NCBI GenBank assembly: GCA_001596135.1
Contig: CP014773.1
Coordinates: forward strand, 4,774,001 to 4,838,000
DNA from: Mucilaginibacter sp. PAMC 26640
GTDB taxonomy: Bacteria > Bacteroidota > Bacteroidia > Sphingobacteriales > Sphingobacteriaceae
Reading direction: 5' to 3'
Length of the DNA: 64,000 bases
Shown: one piece after another, positions 1 through 9,232 of the stretch
How the letters are laid out: each line of letters opens with the position of its first letter
Position numbering within the stretch: the first letter of the stretch is position 1
The notes under the pieces: model-generated
The model's input: the letters and a program-made list of their open reading frames with translations, nothing else
Database searches by the model: none
What the model was told of the DNA's origin: nothing
Position numbers and translations under genes: made by a program

Positions 1-178
1 CAAGTTGGCCATCCAAACGCGCAGTAATAATGAGGTTGGCATTGCTGCACATTTTATTTATCCTATCCAGATCATCTATAGGTCGGCGTTCCGCCAGGGT
101 GCTGCGTTTAAGTACACCTATAAATTCTTCAGGGTTAAGTTGTTCTTCGCGGTGGTATATGATTTGAGGGGGCGCCAT
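1..178 (-). CDS. GNAT-family N-acetyltransferase, N-terminal part only
   Basis: The frame enters from the left edge on the minus strand, so only about 59 residues from an ATG at 178 are present. The piece contains LKRSTLAERRPIDDLDRI followed by a short stretch ending NLIITARLDGQL, which is the usual start of small GNAT acetyltransferases, where the first strand-helix-strand precedes the acetyl-CoA loop. The loop itself lies beyond the edge, so the substrate cannot be guessed. Nothing else is encoded in 179-432 that can be supported. Confidence 0.6.
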   Translation of the reverse strand, partial: MAPPQIIYHREEQLNPEEFIGVLKRSTLAERRPIDDLDRINKMCSNANLIITARLDGQL

Positions 179-432
179 TGTGATTAAAGATTATGATTTG
201 ATAACACCGCAATATCAATATTTACAGCATAACTTTTATAGTAAGAAAAACATAAAAGCTAAAGCCCAGCAGGTTAGCTTTTCTCTGACGTTACACCCTG
301 TAAAATTTCGATTACAAACTCACAGCTTACTCCCGTTTGCTATATTTGTTTAGATTTACAGGCGGATAAAGCAGCGTATTCTCCTTATTTTTTTATACTA
401 CACTTAGCCTTTTTATCATCAATTTATTTATC

Positions 433-798
433 ATGTCCGAAGAAATATCACAGTCACAAGAAGCAACTATCCCTTTAGCCAATGCTATCGCTATGGCAGC
501 AAACTGGCGTACCTATTTAGCCGCCGCCGATCCTGAATTTGTAGGCCGGTCCTTCCTGATCCCTATCGCTTCTATCAAACATCTTGTAGACCATAATGAA
601 GATGCAGAAAGCGTGCGAGCTTACATCGGTTTAGAAGATGCCACAGATCTATCCAGCGCTAAATTGATAATGGTTGCCATAGTAGATGGAAACGAAGTGC
701 ATACCCTGCCTGGCGGCGCAAGTAATGTAGTTGATCTGGCAATTGTTTGTCCACCGCACTGCCCTGTTGGCGGCGGCCCCACCTTAGAGAATAGTTAG
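433..798 (+). CDS. Hypothetical protein with C-terminal CPPHCP motif
   Basis: This 121-residue protein is not recognised. It has no signal peptide or membrane segment, is Ala-rich near its start, and ends in a short Cys/Pro/His stretch (CPPHCP, about residues 107-112) followed by a Gly-rich tail, which could bind a metal or act as a thioether-like peptide tail. It lies 58 bp upstream of the membrane protein / kinase / regulator operon and in the same direction, so it may be co-transcribed. A TATATTTG sequence at 341-348 resembles a Bacteroidota -7 element, but no well-spaced -33 element accompanies it. Confidence 0.6.
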   Translation: MSEEISQSQEATIPLANAIAMAANWRTYLAAADPEFVGRSFLIPIASIKHLVDHNEDAESVRAYIGLEDATDLSSAKLIMVAIVDGNEVHTLPGGASNVVDLAIVCPPHCPVGGGPTLENS

Positions 799-856
799 AA
801 TTCGCTGTTAATTGTTTATAAGCTTTAATATCTTTAAGGCTTATAAACCTCATCAG

Positions 857-1510
857 ATGCTCGACTATCTCTACAATACTTTTATTGTTCCTCTTACCAT
901 CATTTTCCCTTTTATATACGCGTATCGCAACTATCAATATCTTAACAGGGCTTTGAAAATACTGCTGGCCTTTTTAATATTTTCTGCTATAGCAAACGCA
1001 ATCGGAACTGTGATAGCCAGGGGCTTTCACATGCGCACAACTTTCATGGTACATATTTACACGCCCTTCGAATTTGCTTTTTTATCATTTTTTTTTGCAG
1101 AGTTTTATCATAAGCCAGCTAAGAATATCATTTATGCCATAACCGCCGTATTTGTTGTTTTTTGCCTTTACAACTCTTTGTTTATACAAAAGGCGATGAT
1201 CATTAATAGTTACTCGCGCTCTGTTGACGCTATTATATTGATCATTTATTCCATGTTATACTTTTTGAGGAGTAGTAATGATATTGACGCCAGATGGAAG
1301 CTGCAGGTGAATAATTGGATGGTAACGGGCATCTTGCTATATTATTCAAGCGCACTGTTCATGTTTATCTTTTTTAATTACCTTCTATTATCAGATGAAA
1401 TGTCATACGTTATCTGGAACATTCACAATACAATCTTAATCGTCGAATACATTTTATTCGCAATTGGCTACAGCAAATGCAGGTTTCCCCAGACAATATC
1501 TATATCCTGA
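857..1510 (+). CDS. Seven-segment integral membrane protein, possible sensor partner
   Basis: The protein has 217 residues counted from ATG 857. A longer frame opens with TTG at 812, but the ATG is preferred. It is almost wholly hydrophobic, with about seven predicted membrane segments (near residues 8-25, 33-52, 60-80, 88-106, 120-137, 155-177 and 185-205). No catalytic motif is visible. Its last 34 bp overlap the start of the histidine kinase gene, so translation is probably coupled. This placement suggests a membrane sensor or input module for a kinase that has only one membrane helix of its own. That role is inference. Confidence 0.6.
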   Translation: MLDYLYNTFIVPLTIIFPFIYAYRNYQYLNRALKILLAFLIFSAIANAIGTVIARGFHMRTTFMVHIYTPFEFAFLSFFFAEFYHKPAKNIIYAITAVFVVFCLYNSLFIQKAMIINSYSRSVDAIILIIYSMLYFLRSSNDIDARWKLQVNNWMVTGILLYYSSALFMFIFFNYLLLSDEMSYVIWNIHNTILIVEYILFAIGYSKCRFPQTISIS

Positions 1511-2292
1511 TCACCTTAGGAATGGCCGGGACCTTAATTCTGGTTTCGTCATTCATATTATATTCTATCCGTAACCAAAATAAGCTGTTACGGCAGCGGG
1601 AGCAATTTCAACAAGCTGAATTAGCGCACCAGAAAGAATTGCTCGGCGCAGTGATAGCATCACAGGAGGCTGAGCGGAAACGCATTGGTCAGGATCTGCA
1701 CGATGATGTGGGCACTACCCTATCCGGATTGCGGTTATTGATTGAAATGTTTAAACCCGTAGATGCTGCCGATCAACATTATAAAGATTTTATCAAAGCA
1801 AGTAAGGGTACAATAGATAAGGTGGTTAAGGATGTGAGAAACATATCACACAATCTATCACCGGCAACCTTGAGCTATTACGGCTTAACGGCGGCGATAA
1901 ACGAGCATTGCGGTATCATCAACCAATCGGGCAAATTAAAAATAGGCCTTATTAATGATGCAGAAACGCAAATGGAACATCTGGATATAACCGCCGCGTT
2001 GGCGTTATACCGGGTATTAGAGGAACTTTTGAATAATACCATTAAACACGCTGGTGCCAGTGCAGCCGAGATCCATTTTAAAGCAGGGCCGGGCACGATC
2101 AATATCGAATATTTAGACAATGGCAAGGGGCTGTCAGCGGCTGTGGATACAATGAAGAAAGGCATGGGATTACAAAATATTGAAAGTCGCTTGCTTAATA
2201 TCCAGGCTACCTATACGGTAGACACCCAACCAGGCAAAGGGTTTCATATCAGGATAAACTACCCAATAAAACCGTTAGTAGTAAGCATATGA
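1477..2292 (+). CDS. Sensor histidine kinase (HisKA_3 / NarX-DesK type)
   Basis: The protein has 271 residues. A single membrane helix (about residues 9-31) is followed by a short coiled segment and the dimerisation/phosphoacceptor box ERKRIGQDLHDDVG, with the phosphorylated His near residue 75. The C-terminal HATPase domain shows the N-box (ELLNNTIKHAGA), the G1 box (LDNGKGL) and the G2 box (GMGLQNIESRL). There is no periplasmic domain, so the signal probably comes through the overlapping membrane protein or from the membrane itself. It overlaps the following regulator gene by 4 bp (ATGA) and together they form a two-component system. The signal and targets are unknown. Confidence 0.9.
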   Translation: MQVSPDNIYILITLGMAGTLILVSSFILYSIRNQNKLLRQREQFQQAELAHQKELLGAVIASQEAERKRIGQDLHDDVGTTLSGLRLLIEMFKPVDAADQHYKDFIKASKGTIDKVVKDVRNISHNLSPATLSYYGLTAAINEHCGIINQSGKLKIGLINDAETQMEHLDITAALALYRVLEELLNNTIKHAGASAAEIHFKAGPGTINIEYLDNGKGLSAAVDTMKKGMGLQNIESRLLNIQATYTVDTQPGKGFHIRINYPIKPLVVSI

Positions 2293-2957
2293 ACAAAATT
2301 GGGGTTGCCATTATTGATGATCAGAATTTATTTCGCCAAAGTTTGGCTTTGCTCATCAATTCTGTAGATAATTTTAATCTGGCAGCCGAAAGTCCCGGTG
2401 GGCAGCAATTCCTGGATGTGCTAAAAGCAGGCAATATCACTGTTGACGTTGCGCTTATAGATATGGATATGCCGGGCATGAACGGCATCCAACTAAATAA
2501 ACAGCTGCGCGAAAATTACCCTGAAATTAAGGTGATCATTTTATCGGTGCATGTGAACGAGGCACTTATTTCACAAATGATTACCGCGGGTGCCGCCTCA
2601 TACCTTGCAAAAAATTGCGATAAAGACGAGCTGACGCTGGCAATTACTACCGTTTATGAAAACGGTTATTATTTTAATAATGAAGCGCTTGATGCGCTAC
2701 GCAATAGCGCAAATCACAAACAAACGCCTAAGGAAACATTGAATGGTTTGCCAATTGCTTTAACGCGGCGTGAGAAGGAGGTGCTGCAATTGATTTGCCG
2801 GGAATTTAACAGCAATGAAATTGCAGAACAGCTTTTTTTGAGCGTGCGCACAGTAGAAGGGCACCGTAACAACCTCATTGCCAAAGTAAATTGCCGCAAT
2901 ACAGCAGGCTTGATACTATTTGCCATCAAATCGGGCTTATTTGATATACCTTTTTAG
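2289..2957 (+). CDS. NarL/LuxR-family response regulator
   Basis: The 222-residue regulator has a receiver domain at residues 3-120. Its acidic pair is D10-D11, the phosphoacceptor is D58 in ALIDMDMPGMNG, and the conserved Lys lies in SYLAKN. A LuxR-type helix-turn-helix occupies about residues 158-218 (LTRREKEVLQLI, then SNEIAEQLFLSVRTVEGHRNNL). It is the cognate partner of the preceding kinase, sharing an ATGA stop/start. It should act as a phosphorylation-dependent DNA-binding activator. Confidence 0.93.
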   Translation: MNKIGVAIIDDQNLFRQSLALLINSVDNFNLAAESPGGQQFLDVLKAGNITVDVALIDMDMPGMNGIQLNKQLRENYPEIKVIILSVHVNEALISQMITAGAASYLAKNCDKDELTLAITTVYENGYYFNNEALDALRNSANHKQTPKETLNGLPIALTRREKEVLQLICREFNSNEIAEQLFLSVRTVEGHRNNLIAKVNCRNTAGLILFAIKSGLFDIPF

Positions 2958-3184
2958 CACCTCAGGTTTCTAACTTCATTTTAAGGGACCATTAGATAAC
3001 ACCATAATTCGTACCTAAAGCTTCTTGTTACCCGCCGCTTTAAAAGAGCTATCGTTACACTAAATAGCTTTTACCACCGTTTATTGCTTAATCAAAGGTT
3101 AATTTTTATGGCTAAAAAGTGCTTTTTTTGCAACCTTTCGCTATATCTTTACGTAAACGAAACTGTAACCTAAAGCTTAATAAC

Positions 3185-3448
3185 ATGGATATCATATTTA
3201 TCAGCAACCAAGTCAAGTTTGATGTACTAAATATCTGCGGCAAACCCGCTGCAAAACCATACAATTTACTTACGGAAACCCCGCTGTACGCTAACGGCTA
3301 CCAGGAAAATGAAGACTTGTGCCGAAAACTGGAAAGACAACTGCAGGAGATAGCCAACGAATACAATACCGGCAAAAGTATTAACCGCGGCGCAGTTTCA
3401 AAATATCTTACCGTGCGCGAGTGCATTGAAATGATTATTGTTAAATAA
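3185..3448 (+). CDS. Small hypothetical protein
   Basis: ATG 3185 gives 87 residues. The longer frame from 3119 needs a non-ATG start. The protein is soluble, with no signal peptide and no recognised domain. A central helix-prone stretch (ENEDLCRKLERQLQEIANEYN) is followed by a basic segment and RECIEMIIVK at the end. It stands alone between the two-component operon and the convergent ter operon. It could be a small regulator, but nothing in the sequence settles this. Confidence 0.5.
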   Translation: MDIIFISNQVKFDVLNICGKPAAKPYNLLTETPLYANGYQENEDLCRKLERQLQEIANEYNTGKSINRGAVSKYLTVRECIEMIIVK

Positions 3449-3557
3449 CGTACCTGCGGACCTACCATTTTATCCACGATAAATTGTATTCACAGTACAT
3501 AATAGTTCGATTTTGAAAGACAGGTTGGTGTAGCCAAGTTGTTTATAGCTGGAGACC

Positions 3558-4013
3558 TTATAACGCTATTCCCTTAAATTTCAAAGTAAAAACGATCAGT
3601 TGTAAAATTACGTTCCCGTATGCCCCGGCCAGCACATCATCCATCATTACTCCCGTACCACCCGGAAAAGCCTCCATTTTACGGATCCCCAGCGGTTTCA
3701 ATATATCAAAAAAACGGAACAACACCAAGCCGCCTAAAAGCAGGTACAGGTTTGGCGGGATAAACAACATGGTTACTAGCATGCCCGATACCTCATCTAT
3801 CACCACCCTGTAGCTGTCTTTACCCCATTCGGGTTCTACCTTGTCGCCCACATAAATACCAACTAGGGTAATTAAAATAGTCACAGCCAATAAAACCCAG
3901 GGCATCTGCCATTGCCATACCAGCCAAATTAGCGGGCAGGTAACAATGGCCGCCAGCGTACCTCCTCCTTTTACATATCCAATCCCGAAGATGGATGCGA
4001 TTATTTTATTCAT
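3558..4013 (-). CDS. pgpA: Phosphatidylglycerophosphatase A
   Basis: This 151-residue membrane enzyme dephosphorylates phosphatidylglycerol phosphate in the last step of phosphatidylglycerol synthesis. Its N-terminal GIGYVKGGGTLAA corresponds to the family GxG..PGT start. VVIDEVSGM and RFFDILKPLGI are the central signatures, and PGGTGVMMDDVLAG is the C-terminal acidic catalytic motif. About four membrane segments are visible. It is the last gene of the ter operon, 7 bp after terC; this may be simple operon sharing or may link membrane lipid to the Ter response. Confidence 0.9.
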   Translation of the reverse strand: MNKIIASIFGIGYVKGGGTLAAIVTCPLIWLVWQWQMPWVLLAVTILITLVGIYVGDKVEPEWGKDSYRVVIDEVSGMLVTMLFIPPNLYLLLGGLVLFRFFDILKPLGIRKMEAFPGGTGVMMDDVLAGAYGNVILQLIVFTLKFKGIAL

Positions 4014-4020
4014 GGCTGAA

Positions 4021-4839
4021 TTAGCTCTTGTTTAAAACATCTTCTGCCGCTTCGGCGACTTCCGGCTCAATCGTATGTTTTTTAGGGAAATTGAACAATA
4101 ACGAGGTTATTACCGGGATCAGGAAAATTGCTACGGTGAACACAGACACTGCAATATCCGCCGTTTCGCCTTCCATAAATTCTGAAAAAGATGAGGCCGG
4201 ATAAAAATGGATGTACAATGATGCTGTCAATTTGATGCCCAGCACCCCTATCACAATAAAAGCCACGGTCTCTAAAAATGTAAACTTTTCCATCAGCTTA
4301 ACAAAAGCCTGCGCTACGAAACGCATAGCGAGAATTCCGATAAACACTCCTACATAAATTAAAAAAACGTGGTCGGTAAAGGCCACCGCAGCAAACACGT
4401 TATCTATCGAGAAAGCAAGGTCCATCAATTCTACCAGCGCAACGGTAGCCCAAAAATTACCAATAAGGCCAACTGTTGATTTATAAAGCCAGTTTTGCTC
4501 CTTATTTACATTCTCTTCTTCCCCATCATCGTTCTTTTGCAGCTTGCCTTTAAAATAATCGAATGCCAGGTACATCAAATACAGGCCACCCAATGGCTTT
4601 AACCACCAGATCTTTACCAGCCAGGCAGCCAGAAATAAGCATACACCACGCAACACATAAGCTCCGATGATACCATAGCGCAAGGCGCGGCTGCGCTGTT
4701 CTTTCGGCAAATCAATTACCATGGTGGCCAGTACAGCGGCATTATCTACAGAGAGCAGGCTCTCTATAACGATCAGGTTCAGAATAATCAATAATCCCGC
4801 TTTTATGTCGTCACCAAGCAGGGTGTGTAAAATGTCCAT
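4021..4839 (-). CDS. TerC-family integral membrane protein
   Basis: The 272-residue protein has about eight to nine membrane helices. Two family signatures with intramembrane acidic residues are plain: ESLLSVDNAAVLA near residue 26 and LAFSIDNVFAAVAF near residue 142. TerC proteins are membrane components of tellurite/stress resistance, and related proteins export manganese or other metals. An acidic cytoplasmic loop (KNDDGEEENVNKEQN) separates the halves. The gene sits 7 bp from genes on both sides, in one operon with TelA and TerD proteins, which supports a Ter role rather than a stand-alone transporter. Confidence 0.88.
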   Translation of the reverse strand: MDILHTLLGDDIKAGLLIILNLIVIESLLSVDNAAVLATMVIDLPKEQRSRALRYGIIGAYVLRGVCLFLAAWLVKIWWLKPLGGLYLMYLAFDYFKGKLQKNDDGEEENVNKEQNWLYKSTVGLIGNFWATVALVELMDLAFSIDNVFAAVAFTDHVFLIYVGVFIGILAMRFVAQAFVKLMEKFTFLETVAFIVIGVLGIKLTASLYIHFYPASSFSEFMEGETADIAVSVFTVAIFLIPVITSLLFNFPKKHTIEPEVAEAAEDVLNKS

Positions 4840-4846
4840 ATCAGGT

Positions 4847-5809
4847 TTAAATTAAATCAGTATTCAGCATTGATTTCAGCACATTCGCCTGTACATCAAA
4901 GCTATTCATGTGTTGCAGAAAATCAACACCGGCAATTTTCTTGTAGTTCTCTTCCAACAGGCTTATTACCTCTGCCGGCAATTGTGTTTTTAGCACCCCG
5001 GCGCTACTCTGCAGGTGCACGTTTTTATCCATCAGTTCCTGCATCACACGCTCTTTTTTTGAGAGCTTACTTTCGCGGGCTGCGTCGCCAATTTTTGTAA
5101 CATCGCAAAATAAGAAAATATTATTCGACGGTGAGTATAAAAAGTATTGGTCAATATCAGTGAACCTGTATACTTCTATTGTTATTTCCCCTGTGCGTAT
5201 ACCGGTATAAAACTCAACTTTAAAATTGTATTTGCACAATTTACCCATCAACTTGCGCTGAATGGTAGCATACTTGTTTGTGTATAGGTCGGCGGGATTA
5301 TATTGAAGTAATTCGTCTAATACATCAACCGGGATCTCTGCGTAATAATCGTTTGCATATCGTGAACTGAACAGGTTGATATTTTTAGCAAAAGGATAAT
5401 CGTCCAGATCGTGAGACAAAGCTTCGTATAGCTTGCGAAGGGATTGCCCCATCTTCAGGGCCTGGCGCTGCTTATCCAGGTTAAAATTGGCCTCGGTAAA
5501 CAGCGTATCATCCATTTTAGTAATCAATTCTTTATTCAGCTGCACCTCATCCAACATCAAATCAGCGTTGGCCTCATTGTTCTTCTTAATTTTCTTCAGC
5601 AGATCTATCAAGCTAGCGGTAAACTGAAGATGGAACATTTCCAGTTTACCGAGGTCAAGATCAGGATTGGTGGCGAACAATTGGTGGATTACTTGCGTGC
5701 GCAGGTAAATTTTATAAATGACATCATTATTAAAAAAAACGGTAAGCAGCTGCAATTTGCTGATAGCCCGGGTAGATTCATTTAGAATATTTACACTGTT
5801 TTCATCCAT
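4847..5809 (-). CDS. Uncharacterised protein of the ter operon
   Basis: This 320-residue soluble protein is not recognised. The first half is mostly helical and Leu/Lys/Asp-rich, compatible with a coiled bundle. The middle (about residues 170-235) looks beta-rich, with FKVEFYTGIRTGEITIEVYRF. There are no Cys pairs, signal peptide or membrane segments. It lies between telA and terC with 7-8 bp spacers, so it is almost certainly co-expressed and may be an adaptor of the TerD-TelA-TerC machinery. The function is inferred from context only. Confidence 0.6.
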   Translation of the reverse strand: MDENSVNILNESTRAISKLQLLTVFFNNDVIYKIYLRTQVIHQLFATNPDLDLGKLEMFHLQFTASLIDLLKKIKKNNEANADLMLDEVQLNKELITKMDDTLFTEANFNLDKQRQALKMGQSLRKLYEALSHDLDDYPFAKNINLFSSRYANDYYAEIPVDVLDELLQYNPADLYTNKYATIQRKLMGKLCKYNFKVEFYTGIRTGEITIEVYRFTDIDQYFLYSPSNNIFLFCDVTKIGDAARESKLSKKERVMQELMDKNVHLQSSAGVLKTQLPAEVISLLEENYKKIAGVDFLQHMNSFDVQANVLKSMLNTDLI

Positions 5810-5816
5810 AGTTTAA

Positions 5817-6974
5817 TTAACGTGTATTGGTCACATTCTTCTTTAACTCTGTCTCTAAATTTTGCAATTCGGAGTTCAGCGTTTTGCGATTTTGTGTCCC
5901 CTCATCGTGAATTCGCTTCACTTCTGTAAGCGTTTCTATCAACGATTGTGTTGTACGTTTCAAAGTTTCTATCGAAACTACGGTTTTTTCGCCTTCGCGG
6001 GCAACATCTATGCTGTTTTGTTTCAGCAACTCGGCGTTTTTCTGCAAGATGGTATTCGTGGTATCCGAAATTTTCTTCTGCATCTCCACGTTTTCTTTCT
6101 GCCGGTTTAACGCCACAGCAATAGTTAACTGGTTCTTCCATACCGGTATGGTGGTAGAAACAATTGATTGTGCCTTTTCCGCAATAGTGGTATTGTTATT
6201 CTGCACCACCCTTATCTGGGCCAGCGATTGCAGCATAATAAATCGCACTACCTTTAAATCTGCCAGGCGTTTATCCAGCCGGTTTACGAAATCGCGCATA
6301 TCGGCTATCTGGTAATCCTCGTAGTTGGCTGGGTTTCCGTCCATCACCGCTAGCTCTTCATTCAGCTGATTATATTTTAACTGACCAGAGATGATTAGTT
6401 CCTCCATCTGGTGAATAAAGGTAACATTGCTATCAAACATGGTTTGCAGTGATGCGTTGTCCTTAATAGAGTTAACCCTGCCGGCCTTGATCTTATTGGT
6501 GATTTTATCAATGTTATTCACAACCGTATCGTACTTCGCAAAAAGTTTTTTGGTATCCATAACGATGCCTTTTAAAAACGGGATGCTGGTTACAAACTTC
6601 ATGAAACCGCTCTGGTTCAGTTCATCTACATCAATATAATTCAACTCGTTTAACAAATCGGTTATTAAAACACCTACCTCTCCCGAATTGAATGTCCGTA
6701 CCGAAGAAAGAAAGGTATTACTGTAACGCTCCATTGAATTTTGCACTTCGGTACCGTAATTCAGTATTGAGTTTACATCCTTTGGGTTAAGGTCTTTGCT
6801 CAGTTCGCCATATTTCTTCACCTCGTCAGGTGTGATATTACTCAGATCTACAGTGCCATCCTTCGCCAGTTTTACAGGCGTATTGGTATTCACCGGTGTA
6901 GGGATATCGCCAAGCGGCTGGGCGTATGAACCAGGCACCGGGGGTATAGACGGGTTTAATTCGTTGCTTTCCAT
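5817..6974 (-). CDS. TelA-family toxic anion resistance protein
   Basis: The protein has 385 residues. After a low-complexity Pro-rich start (about residues 1-35) it is a long alpha-helical protein ending in a charged tail. The stretch with NINKITNKIKAGRVNSIKDN and the region WKNQLTIAVALNRQKENVEMQKKI match the TelA/KlaA family, which in tellurite-resistance operons acts with TerC and TerD proteins near the membrane. Length agrees with the family. It is positioned between two TerD genes upstream and the unknown protein and terC downstream, all in one transcription unit. Confidence 0.85.
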   Translation of the reverse strand: MESNELNPSIPPVPGSYAQPLGDIPTPVNTNTPVKLAKDGTVDLSNITPDEVKKYGELSKDLNPKDVNSILNYGTEVQNSMERYSNTFLSSVRTFNSGEVGVLITDLLNELNYIDVDELNQSGFMKFVTSIPFLKGIVMDTKKLFAKYDTVVNNIDKITNKIKAGRVNSIKDNASLQTMFDSNVTFIHQMEELIISGQLKYNQLNEELAVMDGNPANYEDYQIADMRDFVNRLDKRLADLKVVRFIMLQSLAQIRVVQNNNTTIAEKAQSIVSTTIPVWKNQLTIAVALNRQKENVEMQKKISDTTNTILQKNAELLKQNSIDVAREGEKTVVSIETLKRTTQSLIETLTEVKRIHDEGTQNRKTLNSELQNLETELKKNVTNTR

Positions 6975-7001
6975 TATTGCTTAATTTTTGCTGATAAAAG
7001 C

Positions 7002-7616
7002 TTATAAATAATTTTGTGTTACTGTGCGTACAGTTTCTTCCAGCTTGCGATCCTTTGTTGGTTCGCCAATAGCATTAAATTTCCACTCACCATTCTTTTT
7101 GTAAAAAACACCCATCACCATAGATACATGGCCCTTAAACTCCGAACCGTGAGCAATATCGTACTTAGCGAAGATCTCATTCACCCGTTTTGGTGTGCCT
7201 TCGTAAATGCGGATGGAAGCAAATGGAATGGCACCAAAATCCTGCCCGCGAAAACTGTTCAGCACAAAAGCCACATAGTTTACTGCAGGATTAAGCGCTG
7301 CAAAATCTAAAGTGATCACTTCATTATCTAAGCCGTCGTCGCCGTCCATATCTCCGGTTAAATCATCACCACTGTGGCGCACCGAATTATCCTTCGACTT
7401 AAGATTCCCGAAATAGACTACCTCTAATAACTTTTTGCTTTCGTCATACAAAGCACAACTTGCATCCAGGTCAACCGCTTCTTTGGTTGTGCCGAAGCCA
7501 AAAAGGCCTTTCTTTTCTATAGCGCCCCAGTTGATACCTACACATATATTTTGCAGTTTGCTCCCATTGCTTTTCTCTAAGCTGATGCGCTGCCCTTTTT
7601 GAAGATTAATTGCCAT
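7002..7616 (-). CDS. TerD-domain calcium-binding stress protein 1
   Basis: ATG 7616 (MAINLQKGQRISL) gives 204 residues. An upstream in-frame start at 7643 would add nine residues not seen in the family. The TerD beta-sandwich is recognised by VGINWG, AVDLDASCALYD, the acidic loop RHSGDDLTGDMDGDDG and the later NYVAFVLNSFRGQDF. The Asp-rich loops are the calcium sites of the family. The KKGLFGF insertion is typical of the TerZ/TerD subgroup. The gap of about 220 bp to the next TerD gene holds an imperfect GC-rich inverted repeat (7770-7804) but no gene. Confidence 0.9.
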   Translation of the reverse strand: MAINLQKGQRISLEKSNGSKLQNICVGINWGAIEKKGLFGFGTTKEAVDLDASCALYDESKKLLEVVYFGNLKSKDNSVRHSGDDLTGDMDGDDGLDNEVITLDFAALNPAVNYVAFVLNSFRGQDFGAIPFASIRIYEGTPKRVNEIFAKYDIAHGSEFKGHVSMVMGVFYKKNGEWKFNAIGEPTKDRKLEETVRTVTQNYL

Positions 7617-7840
7617 TGTTTTTTGTTTAATGTTTTTCGTCAATAGTACTAATTCGCATGCAGAACTAACTCACCCCGAAGGCACCCAGTGCGTCGACTC
7701 CTCTACGCTGCGAATGGAGGTAAAAAAAGCCTAAAAGTCGCCAATGCTCTGCCTTATAACCGCCCTGTACATCCCCCTCTGCAAATAGAAAAGTGACGGG
7801 GGTGAGTCTATTGCCATATCGGGCTTTTACGCTCTTCCTT

Positions 7841-8395
7841 TTAATTATATTTATTTAAATAGTCTTGCAGGCCGCCTTTCATACCTGCTCCAACTGCTTC
7901 AAACTTCCACTTGTTGTCGCGTTTGTAAATGCGGCCAAATTCTACAGCAGTTTCTATCGAAAAATCTTCCTCCAGTTCGTACTTTAAAATATCGGCGCCG
8001 GTAGCCGCGTCAGCTATCCTGATAAAGGAATTACGTACCTGGCCAAAATTTTGCCTGCGGCTTTCTGCTTCATGGATGGTGACTACAACGCAGATTTCCG
8101 TAACACGTGAGTCGATTCTACTCAGATCTATTTTTATCTGCTCATCATCGCCATCGCCGGCGCCGGTTAAGTTATCACCGGTGTGCTCCACTGCGCCATC
8201 CGGTGTTGTAAGATTATTATAGAAAACAAAAAACTCATCAGCCACTATTTTCTTGTTATCGTTCATTACAAAAACAGAAGCATCTAAATCAAACGCTGCT
8301 CCTGTAGATGATGAGTTGGTATCCCACCCTAATCCTATCGTAAATTTGGGAGCGTCGATAGCTTCGCGCTGCCCTTTTTGAAGATTAATTGCCAT
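7841..8395 (-). CDS. TerD-domain calcium-binding stress protein 2
   Basis: The 184-residue protein is close to the classical TerD/TerE form: IGLGWDTN, AFDLDASVFVMN, an acidic loop VEHTGDNLTGAGDGDDE, and ICVVVTIHEAESRRQNFGQV. The C-terminal strand (RIYKRDNKWKFEAVGAGMKG) also fits. Family knowledge places such proteins in the cytosol as Ca2+-dependent stress scaffolds. Its start overlaps the end of the phosphoribosyltransferase gene by 11 bp, which indicates co-translation. It begins MAINLQKGQRE like TerD protein 1, suggesting gene duplication. Confidence 0.93.
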   Translation of the reverse strand: MAINLQKGQREAIDAPKFTIGLGWDTNSSSTGAAFDLDASVFVMNDNKKIVADEFFVFYNNLTTPDGAVEHTGDNLTGAGDGDDEQIKIDLSRIDSRVTEICVVVTIHEAESRRQNFGQVRNSFIRIADAATGADILKYELEEDFSIETAVEFGRIYKRDNKWKFEAVGAGMKGGLQDYLNKYN

Positions 8396-9230
8396 ATTCT
8401 ATCGATTTATAATTGTCTAAAAGTAAACGTTTTTTTATGAAATTAAGGTTTTGCGCATAAGCTTCGATGGTATGGTAACCGTTGCCCAATGCCATGTTAT
8501 ATAATTGCTGGGCAAACGTAATGTTTTGCTCCTGCATGAAAATACAAAAGCTTTCGAAATCATAATTGAGTATGTACTTAACGATGCGGGTATTGATGCA
8601 AAAATCCGGACTAGCAATGATATCCTGCAAGTGAAATATAGATTTTACGTGATGGTAGTTCAAATGATTCTCCACATTTGGATGAACGCTTTTGTTCACC
8701 AGCTCCGCAAAATAAAGCATATAAATCTCGTTGCTCAATTTATATTCCTCTACCATTTTCATGATCATCCGCTCGTGACTGCCCGTAATACGGATATCAT
8801 CCAGGAATATCAGTGTTTTGCCAGCCAAAAAATCTTTATCGATATGAAACTGATCGTTCCCGATCAGCTTCATCCGCTGCTCAGCATCCAGTTCGCCGTA
8901 GTCTTCTTTATAAGTTATGGTGCGGTGCACCTTTGCTTCCTGCACAACCGGTAAATTAGTTTGTTCCAGCCAATGGTTCAGCCGGTATACAAACCAGTTC
9001 TTCATGGCGAAAGTGGCTGTGGGGATAAAAGAATAAGGGCTCGACAACACCACTATTTGCTGTCGGATGGGATTTATCACCAGCCGTTCAATAATAAAGC
9101 CGTTGGCCAGAGCCGTGCCAAAAGCCTGGGAAACTAAACCATCGCCAAATTTAAATCGACTATACTCGTCGGCGCTGAAGCCAAAGCTTTCTGCGCTATC
9201 AATATGATATAAAGAATAGGTGCTGGTCAT
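8385..9230 (-). CDS. Phosphoribosyltransferase-like protein of the ter operon
   Basis: The 281-residue protein carries a PRPP-binding-type motif, TLIFLDDIRITGSHERM (near residues 138-155), where two acidic residues follow a hydrophobic strand and precede a Thr-Gly turn. This is the hallmark of type I phosphoribosyltransferases. Comparative studies of Ter systems (Anantharaman, Iyer and Aravind) describe PRTase and HAD genes as a linked biosynthetic module, and here a HAD gene precedes it by 2 bp while a terD overlaps its end. The substrate is unknown; a nucleoside-like or modified-base product is possible. Confidence 0.75.
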   Translation of the reverse strand: MTSTYSLYHIDSAESFGFSADEYSRFKFGDGLVSQAFGTALANGFIIERLVINPIRQQIVVLSSPYSFIPTATFAMKNWFVYRLNHWLEQTNLPVVQEAKVHRTITYKEDYGELDAEQRMKLIGNDQFHIDKDFLAGKTLIFLDDIRITGSHERMIMKMVEEYKLSNEIYMLYFAELVNKSVHPNVENHLNYHHVKSIFHLQDIIASPDFCINTRIVKYILNYDFESFCIFMQEQNITFAQQLYNMALGNGYHTIEAYAQNLNFIKKRLLLDNYKSIEYGN

Positions 9231-9232
9231 TG

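Noticed and set aside
5..187. Plus-strand open frame at the left edge
   Set aside because: The minus strand of the same bases encodes a convincing GNAT N-terminus, so the plus frame is a shadow.
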